Source: Actinomadura harenae
Lineage (GTDB): Bacteria > Actinomycetota > Actinomycetes > Streptosporangiales > Streptosporangiaceae
Direction: 5' to 3'
Assembly (NCBI RefSeq): GCF_003696215.1
Contig: NZ_RFFG01000021.1
Span: 1-64,000 of the forward strand
DNA length: 64,000 bases
Shown: piece after piece, positions 15,501 through 22,642 of the stretch
How positions within the stretch are numbered: position 1 is the first letter of the stretch
Layout: each line of letters begins with the position of its first letter
Notes under the pieces: model-generated
Told to the model about the DNA's origin: nothing
Database searches by the model: none
Seen by the model: the letters and a program-made list of their open reading frames with translations, nothing else
Made by a program: the position numbers and the translations under genes

Positions 15501-17673
15501 CCGCGAGGACGAGCAGCCGCTCCGGCAGGAGCGAGGCGAGCGGCGCGTGAGCGGCCAGGGCCTCCAGATGGCTCGGGACGCACTTGAAGGTCTCCACGCC
15601 GCGGACGCGCTCGGCGAACAGCGCCGGGTCGGTCGACGCGGTCAGGTCCAGCAGGTGCAGCGTCGCGCCCGTGGTGAGCGCGCCGAAGACGTTCAGCAGG
15701 CCCAGGTCCGCGGCGATCGTGGAGACCAGCGCGTAGGACGAGGAGCGCCCGACCCGGGTCGCGACGGCGTCCAGGTACGCGGCGAGATTGCCGTGCCCCA
15801 CGACGACCTGCTTGGGCGTGCCCGTGGAACCCGACGTGAAGATCACGTACGCGGGGTCCGAGGGGGCGGGCGAGGTACTCGCGCCCTCTGCGGCTTCCGG
15901 CGGGGCGTCGTCCAGGTGGTCCGTCGACAGGACGGTGAGGCCCGGTGGCAGGCGGTCGGCCAGGGCGGGGGAGGCGATGGCGATCCCGCCGTCCGAGAGC
16001 AGCCGCGCCACCCGGCCGGGCGGCGCGGTCTCGTCCACCGGCACGTAGGCGGCGCCCGCGATGAGGATGCCGAGCAGCGCCACCGGGAGGTCCCGCGTGC
16101 GTTCCATGAGAACGCCCACGTGGTCGCCCCGGGTGACGCCGAGCGCGCGCAGGAGGCCGGCGAGCCGCCGGGCGCGGTCGGCGAGTTCGGCGTAGGTGAG
16201 GGTGCCGTCGGACGCGACGACGGCGCACGCGCCGGGCGTCAGCCGGGCATGGTCGAGGAAGCGCTCGTGGACGGCGCGGGGGTCCCGGTCGGTCGCCGGG
16301 GCGCTGAGGACGTGGTCGGCTCCCGGCTCCAGGGGGAGGTCCGCGGCGGCCCGGTCCGGATCGGTGGCCAGGCCGGTCAGCAGCGCGCCGAACCAGCCCG
16401 CCAGGCGCCGCGCCGTCCCGGCGTCGTAGACGTCGCTCCGGTAGGCCAGACGGCCGCGCAGGTCCGGGCCGTCCTCGATGAACGTCCAGGTCAGAGCGGC
16501 CTTCACCGCGGTCATCGGGACGTCGACGACCTCCGCGGACAGGCCGGGGAACCCCGTCGGGGCGTGCGGCGGCGGGACGACGTTGAGGAGCGTCCCGAAC
16601 AGCGGGCGTCCCGGCGCGACGCGCTCGGCCACCCGGTCGAACGGCACCTCGGCGTGGCCCACGGCGTCCAGGGCCGCGGCGCGGGCCCGCCGGATCAGCT
16701 CGCGTCCGGTGGCCTCCAGGTCGACGGTGTCCCGGACGACGAGGGTCTCGATGAAGCAGCCCATCACCCCTTCCAGGTCGGGGTGGCGCCGGCCCGCCTC
16801 CGGGACGCCGACCGCCACGTCGGGGTCGCCGACCCGGGCGAGCAGGACCTGGAGCGCGGCCAGCAGCACCATGAAGACCGACGAGCCCTGCGCCAGATCC
16901 CGGACCGCCGCGACCGTCGCCGGGTCCAGGTCGATGTCGAGTTCCGCGCCCGACCAGCCCGTGCGGGGCACGGGCGCCAGCACCGGCGCGGGGTCGAGGC
17001 CGGTGAGCCGTCCGGTCCACCAGTCCAGCGCCCGTTCGGCGGCCGGGGACGTGGCCCGGTCGTTGAGCCAGGCGGCGGCGTCGCCGTACTGGAGCGGGGG
17101 CGGGTCGAGCGCGGGGCCGTCGCCCGTCCTGAACCGGTAGAGCGCGGCGAGCTCGTCCACCAGGAGCGGCAGCGAACCGGCGTCGACCGCCAGGTGGTGG
17201 ACGATGAGCGCCAGCACGTGCTCCTCGGCGTCGATCTCCATCAGCGTGGGACGGAACGGGATCTCCTCGGCCGTCCGGAACGGCCGCTCGACGAGCGCGG
17301 TCAGCCGCGCGTCCAGCTCGGCGGCCTCGATCCGCTCGCGCGCCACCGAGGGCGCGCCGCCCGGGACGGCCCTCGGCTCGCCCTCGCCCTCGCCCGCGAC
17401 GATCCGCGAGTGCAGCACCTCGTGCCGCGCCGCGAGGTCCGCGAGCGCCGCCTCGAGCGCGGGGACGTCGAGGACCCCGCGCAGCCGCAGGACGACCGGG
17501 ACGTTGTAGGCCGGACTGTCGGGTTCCGCGGCGCCCGCCAGCCACATCCGGCGCTGCACCGGCGAGAGCGTCCCGTCGCCGGTGCCGCGCGGGATCCCCG
17601 CCGGCGCCCGGCGCGCGGCGGCGACCCGGCGGTCGAGCAGTTCACGTACGCGGTCCTGTGACACCTCGGTCAC
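9550..17673 (-). CDS. NRPS, C-A-T-C-A-T-TE fused to an MFS exporter
   Basis: 2707 residues from GTG 17673, which overlaps the NRPS1 stop in GTGA. Approximate domains: C 20-450 (HHLAVDA near 160), A 455-910 (FTSGSTGTPK near 614), T 935-1000 (GGDSF, Ser near 967), C 1015-1420 (HHIASDA near 1148), A 1425-1900 (FTSGSTGAPKG near 1594), T 1930-2000 (GGDSF near 1964), thioesterase 2018-2265, Pro-rich linker, MFS 2275-2690. Both C motifs end in DA rather than DG. The second C domain looks contracted before LLNLYPAP. The TE has GHCVG, so Cys2095 replaces the usual Ser. The two A domains share a rare core (STIAADLG, KCVPSHLE) and almost the same hand-read specificity residues (DLLCVAHVS and DLLCVAHVA), so they probably load the same or similar amino acids. 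The MFS part shows the GGAIADRHDRRKVML loop. It would extend the NRPS1 chain by two residues, release it and export it. Confidence 0.92.
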   Translation of the reverse strand: MTEVSQDRVRELLDRRVAAARRAPAGIPRGTGDGTLSPVQRRMWLAGAAEPDSPAYNVPVVLRLRGVLDVPALEAALADLAARHEVLHSRIVAGEGEGEPRAVPGGAPSVARERIEAAELDARLTALVERPFRTAEEIPFRPTLMEIDAEEHVLALIVHHLAVDAGSLPLLVDELAALYRFRTGDGPALDPPPLQYGDAAAWLNDRATSPAAERALDWWTGRLTGLDPAPVLAPVPRTGWSGAELDIDLDPATVAAVRDLAQGSSVFMVLLAALQVLLARVGDPDVAVGVPEAGRRHPDLEGVMGCFIETLVVRDTVDLEATGRELIRRARAAALDAVGHAEVPFDRVAERVAPGRPLFGTLLNVVPPPHAPTGFPGLSAEVVDVPMTAVKAALTWTFIEDGPDLRGRLAYRSDVYDAGTARRLAGWFGALLTGLATDPDRAAADLPLEPGADHVLSAPATDRDPRAVHERFLDHARLTPGACAVVASDGTLTYAELADRARRLAGLLRALGVTRGDHVGVLMERTRDLPVALLGILIAGAAYVPVDETAPPGRVARLLSDGGIAIASPALADRLPPGLTVLSTDHLDDAPPEAAEGASTSPAPSDPAYVIFTSGSTGTPKQVVVGHGNLAAYLDAVATRVGRSSSYALVSTIAADLGLLNVFGALTTGATLHLLDLTASTDPALFAERVRGVETFKCVPSHLEALAAHAPLASLLPERLLVLAGEAVPWSLVDRVAQERPDLEVQVHYGPTETTVSVLGCLGAGAARESANVPLGWPFPGVSCFVADAAGRPLPYGVPGELWIGGPQVARGGLHRSGDRARVRPDGMVEFLGRIDDQVKVRGHRIDPGEVAAACRAVPGVAEAVVLGTPDGLAAWLVAPGLDEATVRRTLRGTLPDAMVPSSFTFLDALPLTVNGKIDRARLPAPVRAVREAGAPSSAAELLVAEVWSEVLGVTGAGPGDDFFALGGDSFSAVRAAALLAGRLGSAVPPRLPFDHPVLADLAGALESLTGDAEEPIPRRDASGPWPLTPLQRRLWLANEVDPDTTAYNVPVLLRLRGDLDLPALRAAVNGLARRHEMLRTRVVLVDGEPHGITGDPAEVPLPVETVQDLDGRLAELTARPFTLAEEVPFRATLLALGPREHVLVLLLHHIASDARSRGVLLEDLAALYSGRALTPLDVGFPDVAVWQHGRPASSWWTERLADLPPELDLPCDGAREGGSAAGFLLLELGDELVAGVRGLAADAGATVFMVLLTALQATLARVSGSDDVAVSVPEAGRRHRDAEHLVGCLLDTLVVRTRLDGAPTGRALLSRIRGEVLDAFAHASEPFEPPPLQVLLNLYPAPGAVTGFAGLTVEALETLPTTARFDLSWTVQDDGSGLRGGLTYRRDLFDIGTARRIAGYFTSVLTQLVAAPDGPLDELVLDPGADPVLTGPPVSGTDEPTGLHERIERRAALTPAATAVEAFDGAYSYRELDGLASTLAANLRAAGVNPGDRVAVLLPRSRDLPVALLGVLKARGAFVPLDDAAPADRVAAMCATAGVRVAVTTADLAEHLPQHVTNIALTGLTPTDGPEGTEDTDGTGGTAGSDLAYVIFTSGSTGAPKGVAVEHGNVAAYLDGVLPRVGEHRSWALVSTIAADLGMLNVFGALTTGGTLHLFDRDTAADPEAFAARIEGVDFLKCVPSHLELLASHGDLASVLPERLLVLAGEAVPWSLVDMIAEVRPDLDVQVHYGPTETTVAVLTCTALDEARSTANVPLGRPLPGVRCLVADARGRPQPPGLPGELWIGGPQVARGYLQGADFGEYYRSGDRVRVRPDGVVEFLGRIDDQVKIRGYRVEPGEVAAVCRTLPGVTAAAVLAVGTGSARRLAAWLVTDERAEDGVSDAAGARGILRALLPDYMVPSTITFLPELPLNPNGKVDRARLPLDAPETDFAEPESEAEKRIAAIWAELLGLERVGADDDFFALGGDSFQAVKAVQAIDPGLRVIDLVTNPTVRELAARLGTTGEAGLLHRLSGPRQGTPTATIVCVPYGGGSAAVYRPLAEALPDGTEVLALELPGHDPARPDEPTRPLEDVVDQCVAELAERTTGPIAVYGHCVGSALATALALRLEETGVVVTGVHVGGSFPTARLPGRLSAWFNRRLPADRWLSDRAYRDALRSMGGLPEDLEGPAVETAVRAIRHDARQAQDWFTKRLSDPRRLRAPIQVIVGESDGATDLYQERYREWEAFSPEVSLSVVPLAGHYFLRHQPETLASFVADPPPPEPHTETAPLAKSGMRGFHIVAAGQLASMVGSSLSSFALGVWTYQQSGQVLNFALVTMLALLPAVLAGPLGGAIADRHDRRKVMLACDGLSGLAMAATALLLWRGGLTFAAVCCVVTVLSVVSAFHRPAYLAAVAQLVPKPYLPQANALAQAGLGLGTLVAPLAGGALIGLAGLPTVVAVDVATFVIALLTLVAVPFPNRMFRRREESFRSALAGGWRFIVKRPPLLVMAVYFMGVNYFTALTLSVVSPMVLARGSAVELGVVTAAGGLGAVLGSVLMVRWGGTRRLADGMIGFVVVAGIATVVTGLAGVTALVPLVALGLALRWGSTSIINTHWLAIIQLKVRMELQGRVLATNQMMATAMTPLGYLSTAPLAAGAGALTGAGRGGSLGWLLAVMGVLLTGWGLAGLRLRRLRHLEDLLPDALPTAETTRDLDELQEEADRSLTGH

Positions 17674-20600
17674 GCGCCCGCCTCCTCTCCAGCGAGTTCC
17701 TCCAGGAGGATCCGTTCCACCTCGGCCGCGTAGTCGGCCAGGACGGGGTGGTCGAACAGCGCCCACACGGGCAGGTCGTAGCCCAGTGCCTCCCGCAGCC
17801 GGACGGTCGCCCGCGTGGCCATCAGCGACGTCCCGCCGAGCGCGAAGAACTCGTCCTCCGGGCCGAGCCCGCTCGCCTTCAGGACGGCGCCCCAGACCTC
17901 CGCGACCAGCTCCACCAGCGACCCGGCGCCGGTTCCTCCTGGCTCGGCGTCCTCGGCTTCGGCGGGTTCGTCGGCGGGATCGTCGACGACGGGATCCAGG
18001 GCGCGGCGGTCGAGCTTGCCGCTGACGGTGCGGGGGAGTTCGGAGTGCCTGATCCACATCCGGGGGACCATGTACGCCGGAAGGCGGTCCCGCGCGTGGG
18101 CCTCGATGGCGGGGAACAGGTCCTCGTCGGCGACGTCGCCGGACGCCACGACGTGCGCCCGGAGACCGGCGTCGCCGCCGGGCCCGGGGGTGGTCGCGAC
18201 GTCGACGACCGAGGGGTGCTCGCGGAGGACGGCGTCGATCTCGTCGAGCTCGATCCGGTAGCCGCGGAGCTTGATCTGGTTGTCGCGGCGGCCGAGGAAG
18301 ACCAGGACGTGGCCGCCTGAGCCGTCGGGACGCCAGGCGACCCGGTCGCCCGAGCGGTACGTCATGCCGCCGTCCCCGGCGGCGGGGACGAACGCCGCCG
18401 CGGTCAGGTCGGGACGGCCGCGGTAGCCGTCGGCGACGCCGGGGCCGCTCAGCCAGAGCTCGCCCGGCACGCCCAGCGGCAGCAGCCGCCCGAGCGGATC
18501 GACGACGGTCATCCGCTCGCCCGGGATCGGGTGGCCGATCGCGACCTGGGAGCCGTGCGGCGGCGCGGCCACCGGGTGGACGGTGGAGACCACGGTCACC
18601 TCCGACGGGCCGTAGACGTTCCACGCGCCCGCCGTCCGCGCCGTCAGCTCCCTGGCGAGCGCGTCGTCCAGGATCTCGCCGCCGATCAGGACGCGCAGGG
18701 CGGGACGTCCCGCCCAGCCCTCGGCGACCAGCAGCCGGAGCCTGCTCGGCGTCGCCATGATCACGGTCGCCTCGGCGGAGTCGAGGAGGGCGGCGAGCGC
18801 CCGGCCGTCCCGCGCGGTGGCGGAGTCGGCGACGTACACGCGGGCGCCGGCCGACAGCGTCGCCCAGAACTCGAACGACGACATGTCGAACACCAGCGGG
18901 GCCATCGCGACGACCACGTCGTCCCCGGTCATCCCCGGATCGGCGTGGATCGCGCCGGCGAAGGCCGCGATCGCGCGGTGCGGGATCTGGATGCCCTTGG
19001 GACGTCCCGTCGAGCCCGAGGTGAAGATGAGGTACGCCGGCCGTCCGGGATCGGGTTCGGGCAGCGCCGCCCCGGTGGCCGCCGCCATCAGCGCCTCGGC
19101 GTCGTGGAGGACCAGCTCGGGGAGCGCGTGCTCGCCGAGCACGATCGCGTGGCGGATGCCGCAGTCCTCGGCGACCATGGCCAGCCTGAGGGGCGGCAGG
19201 TCGGGGTCCATGGCGACGTAGGCCGCCCCGGCGCGCAGGACGCCCAGCAGGATCGCGGGCATCCGGTGGTCGCGCGGAAGGCTCACGCCGATCGGCTCGC
19301 CGGGGCGGATCCCGGCGTCGACCAGCGCGGACGCGACCCTTTCCGACAGGTCGAACAGCTCGCCGTAGGTGAGCACGCCCTTCGCCGAGGCGACGGCCGG
19401 ACGCGCCGGGTCGACGCGCAGGATCGCCTCGACGACCGTCGCGGCGCCGGACACCGCGGCGTCCGGCAGGGCGGGGCCGGTGCCGAGCGTCCGCAGGCGG
19501 TCGTCCTCGGCGGGGGAGACCAGGTCGAGGGAGGACACCGTGCGCCCGGGGTCGGCGACGGCCTGGGCGAGCGCGTCCAGGAACGCGTCCGCGACGAGCG
19601 CGGCCTGCTCCTCGGTGTACCGGTCGGTCGCGTACTCCGCCACCAGTTCCGGGCCCGCGGCACCGGCGTTCATCAGGAGGGTGAGCTCGGTGACGGCGCC
19701 GCCCATGTCCAGCTCGCCGCCCAGCTCGACCCGGACGTCGCCGATCCGCGTCACCGGGTCCTCGTCGGGCTGGAACGCCAGCACCACCGGCAGGGGGTTG
19801 GCGCCGTGGGCGCGCGGGACGGCGGCCGCGACGGCGGCGGCGAGCCCGTCCCGGTGGCCGAACGCGCGGGTGATCCGCTCGCTCACCCGCGAGGCGAGGA
19901 CGCCGAGGCCGGGATCGTCGGCGAAGTCGGCGCGGACGGGAAGGACGTCGAGGAGCGGGCCGATGACCCGGTCCAGCCCCGGACGGTCGCGGACGGTCGC
20001 GGACAGCCCGAGAGTGGTCTCGGTGCGTCCCGACAGGCCGCCGACGACCGTGGCCAGCACCGCGAGCTGCACCGCCGCCGGGGTCAGCCCGAGACGCGCG
20101 GCGAGCCCCCGGACGCCGTCCAGCAGCGCCGGGTCGACGGGCCTGCCGACCCGCCGTCCGCGCGGCCCCGGGACGCGGTCCGGGTCGCCGAGCAGGTCGT
20201 AGGGCATGACCGCCCCGGCGAGCTCCTCGCGCCAGTACGGGGCCTCGCGCCAGTACGGATCCTCGGTCGCGTCGGGGACGAGGTCGCCGAACTGGAGCGG
20301 GGGCGCGTCGGGCGCCTGCCCGGCGAGCTCCGCCGCCAGCTCCTCGCGGAGGACGCGCTCGGACCAGCCGTCGAAGACGATGTGGTCGGTGACCAGCAGC
20401 AGCTCGGCGGTGTTCGGGCCCGTCCAGGCGCAGACGGCGCGCAGGAGCGGCGTGTCCGCGGTCAGGTCGAGCGGCTTCAGGGTCGCGACCAGACGCGACA
20501 CCTCTTCTTCCTGCCCGGCCGCGTCGAGCGATCGCAGATCGTGTTCGGTGACGGGGACCGGGGAGGGCGGGGCGACGCGGATGACCGGCTCGCCGTCCAC

Positions 20601-22523
20601 GGTCTCCACGAGGCTTCGGAGCGACTCGTGGCGTTCGACGATGCCGTCGAGGGCCGAGCGGACGGCGGCGGCGTCCGCCGTGCCGGTCACCCGCAGCCGC
20701 AGGCCGATCGTGGTGGCGAGCGTCGAGGGGTCGATCTGGCGCATCGCCCAGAGACCGCGCTGCACCTCGCTCAGCAGGTGCGTCTCGGCGCGCGGCCGCG
20801 GCCGAGGGAGGGCCCGGGGCGCCTCGGCGACGAGCTCCGCCAGAGCGGCCACCGTCGGCGCGGCCAGGAACTCGTGCAGCGGCACCCGGACGCCGAGGTC
20901 GGACGCGACCCTCGCGACGACGCGGGCCGCCGCCAGGGAGTGGCCGCCCAGGGAGGCGAAGCCGTCGTCCGCGCCCACCTCGGGCAGGCCCAGGACGTCG
21001 GCGACGATCGTGGCGACCCGCTGCTCGTCGGCGGTGCCAGGCGCCCGGCCGGCGGGCGCGGCGGGGGAGGGCAGGGCGTCCCGGTCGAGCTTGCCGCCGG
21101 GGCCGAGCGGCAGCGACGGCAGGATCACGATCCGGTCGGGGACGAGCGGCGAGGGCAGCCTCGCCGCCAGATGCTCGCGCAGCTCCTCCTCGGACGCGCC
21201 GGACGTCGCGGCCACGGCGTAGCCGATCAGGCGATGGGTGCCGTCCGCGTCCGGGACGGCCACGACGGCCGCCTCCGACACGGCGGGATGCGCGGTCAGC
21301 GCGTGCTCGACCTCTCCCGGCTCCACCCGGTGCCCGCGGATCTTCACCTGGGCGTCGGCGCGTCCCGCGAACCAGAAGACGCCGTCCTCGAACCGCGCCA
21401 GGTCGCCCGTCCGGTAGGCCCAGCCGACCCCGTCCAGCTTGGTGAACCCGCCGGGGTCCGAGCCGAGGTAGCCGCGGGTCACGACCGGCCCGGCCACCAC
21501 CAGCTCGCCCGTCTCGCCGGGGGCGACCTCGCGTCCCGAGGCGTCCCGGACGGTGACGTCCGCGCCCGCGATCGGCAGCCCGATCGGCACCGGGCCCTCG
21601 CCCGGGGACACCTCGTGCGCCAGGACCTGCGTGGTGCACTCGGTCGGCCCGTAGCAGTTGAAGAAGCGGATGCCGGGCGCCGCCGCGGTGAACCGCTCCA
21701 CCAGGTCGCCCGGCAGCGGCTCGCCGCCGGAGTAGACCAGCCGCAGCGAGGGCGGCAGCGGCCCCGAGCGCAGCAGCGCGGAGAGCACCGGCGGCGGGCC
21801 ACCCAGCGCCGTCACCTCGCCGGCCGCGGGCAGCGAGGGGAGGGCGAGCAGGTCGTCGGCGAGGATGACGGTCCCGCCGTGGACCAGCGGGCCGAAGATC
21901 TCCATCACCGACGGGTCGAACCCGATCGACGTGGACGCCAGCCAGCCGCCGGTGGCGGCCTCTCCCCAGGTCTCGCCCACCCAGGCCAGCAGGTTCAGCG
22001 CGTTCCGGTGCTCGACGGTGACGCCCTTCGGCTTCCCCGTCGACCCCGAGGTGTAGATGACGTACGCCGCCGAGTCCTCCGGGACGGGCACCCCGAAGTC
22101 ACCCTCCAGCGCGTCGCCCACCTGGGCGTCGCCCTCCTGCGCGTCGTCCTCCACGGCGTCCACCAGCACCGGGGAGGCGCCGACCGGAACCCGTCCGATG
22201 AGAGACGGAAGCGTGACGACATGCCGCAGTTCGCTGTCCGCGACCATGTACGCCAGCCGGTCCAGGGGATGCGCGGGGTCGAGGGGCACATATGCGGCAC
22301 CACTCTTGAGCGTTCCCAGAAGAGCGGGAACCAGATCGACACCCCGGTCCATGAGGACCCCGACGGCCTCTCCCGGACGGACTCCCCGCCGGAGCAACTC
22401 GTGCGCGATCCGGTCGGACCGCCGCTCCAACTGCTCATAGGTGACGCGCAGATTCCGCGCGACCACGGCGATCCGGCCGGGGTTCTTCCTCACCTGCACC
22501 GCAACGGCCTGCTGAATGTTCAC
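17670..22523 (-). CDS. NRPS, A-T-C-A-T, first two modules
   Basis: 1617 residues from GTG 22523. Approximate domains: A 10-485 (YTSGSTGKPKG near 158), T 500-560 (GGHSL, Ser near 526), C 575-1000, A 1010-1500 (FTSGSTGRPKG near 1168), T 1530-1600 (GGTSL near 1564). Starting with A-T and no C domain marks it as the initiation module plus one extension. In the C domain the HHxxxDG motif reads DHIVFDG: the first His is Asp, the catalytic second His is kept. Hand-read specificity residues are roughly DPMGVSCTQ for the first A domain and DMFMIGVVV for the second; I do not assign substrates. No MbtH-like gene lies in the window. Coupled to NRPS2 by a 4-bp overlap. Confidence 0.93.
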   Translation of the reverse strand: MNIQQAVAVQVRKNPGRIAVVARNLRVTYEQLERRSDRIAHELLRRGVRPGEAVGVLMDRGVDLVPALLGTLKSGAAYVPLDPAHPLDRLAYMVADSELRHVVTLPSLIGRVPVGASPVLVDAVEDDAQEGDAQVGDALEGDFGVPVPEDSAAYVIYTSGSTGKPKGVTVEHRNALNLLAWVGETWGEAATGGWLASTSIGFDPSVMEIFGPLVHGGTVILADDLLALPSLPAAGEVTALGGPPPVLSALLRSGPLPPSLRLVYSGGEPLPGDLVERFTAAAPGIRFFNCYGPTECTTQVLAHEVSPGEGPVPIGLPIAGADVTVRDASGREVAPGETGELVVAGPVVTRGYLGSDPGGFTKLDGVGWAYRTGDLARFEDGVFWFAGRADAQVKIRGHRVEPGEVEHALTAHPAVSEAAVVAVPDADGTHRLIGYAVAATSGASEEELREHLAARLPSPLVPDRIVILPSLPLGPGGKLDRDALPSPAAPAGRAPGTADEQRVATIVADVLGLPEVGADDGFASLGGHSLAAARVVARVASDLGVRVPLHEFLAAPTVAALAELVAEAPRALPRPRPRAETHLLSEVQRGLWAMRQIDPSTLATTIGLRLRVTGTADAAAVRSALDGIVERHESLRSLVETVDGEPVIRVAPPSPVPVTEHDLRSLDAAGQEEEVSRLVATLKPLDLTADTPLLRAVCAWTGPNTAELLLVTDHIVFDGWSERVLREELAAELAGQAPDAPPLQFGDLVPDATEDPYWREAPYWREELAGAVMPYDLLGDPDRVPGPRGRRVGRPVDPALLDGVRGLAARLGLTPAAVQLAVLATVVGGLSGRTETTLGLSATVRDRPGLDRVIGPLLDVLPVRADFADDPGLGVLASRVSERITRAFGHRDGLAAAVAAAVPRAHGANPLPVVLAFQPDEDPVTRIGDVRVELGGELDMGGAVTELTLLMNAGAAGPELVAEYATDRYTEEQAALVADAFLDALAQAVADPGRTVSSLDLVSPAEDDRLRTLGTGPALPDAAVSGAATVVEAILRVDPARPAVASAKGVLTYGELFDLSERVASALVDAGIRPGEPIGVSLPRDHRMPAILLGVLRAGAAYVAMDPDLPPLRLAMVAEDCGIRHAIVLGEHALPELVLHDAEALMAAATGAALPEPDPGRPAYLIFTSGSTGRPKGIQIPHRAIAAFAGAIHADPGMTGDDVVVAMAPLVFDMSSFEFWATLSAGARVYVADSATARDGRALAALLDSAEATVIMATPSRLRLLVAEGWAGRPALRVLIGGEILDDALARELTARTAGAWNVYGPSEVTVVSTVHPVAAPPHGSQVAIGHPIPGERMTVVDPLGRLLPLGVPGELWLSGPGVADGYRGRPDLTAAAFVPAAGDGGMTYRSGDRVAWRPDGSGGHVLVFLGRRDNQIKLRGYRIELDEIDAVLREHPSVVDVATTPGPGGDAGLRAHVVASGDVADEDLFPAIEAHARDRLPAYMVPRMWIRHSELPRTVSGKLDRRALDPVVDDPADEPAEAEDAEPGGTGAGSLVELVAEVWGAVLKASGLGPEDEFFALGGTSLMATRATVRLREALGYDLPVWALFDHPVLADYAAEVERILLEELAGEEAGA

Positions 22524-22642
22524 GGCAGCCGACTCTAAGCAGAACGGAAGAAAACGGAAGAGGGCCCACTATATTCTCTCTATAAAGGCGATACACGCCG
22601 CCGGAAGCGCTTTTGTAGTGAAGAGCGGAATTCTTGGCGGCC
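22524..22642. promoter_or_regulatory. Divergent NRPS / hydroxylase promoter region
   Basis: 119 bp between the GTG of NRPS1 and the ATG of the CmlA-like gene. It holds an AT-rich core (ACTATATTC, CTATAAAGG, about 22569-22590) able to supply -10 elements in both directions. AACGGAAGA is repeated at 22543-22551 and 22553-22561, one helical turn apart, next to the core, a plausible activator site for the SARP protein. Confidence 0.45.

Noticed and set aside
11134..17661. 2175-residue plus-strand reading opposite NRPS2
   Set aside because: Composition (Arg, Gly, Val, Glu repeats) is typical of an antisense shadow of GC-rich coding DNA; no domain motifs.
17674..21639. A continuous minus-strand frame extends NRPS2 upstream to 21639, giving a 4029-residue protein
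   Set aside because: The extra 1300 residues are Arg/Pro/Gly-rich nonsense antisense in frame to NRPS1; real NRPS similarity begins at GTG 17673, which overlaps the NRPS1 stop.
18531..22538. 1335-residue plus-strand reading opposite NRPS1
   Set aside because: Antisense shadow; no domain motifs and the NRPS frame on the other strand is unambiguous.
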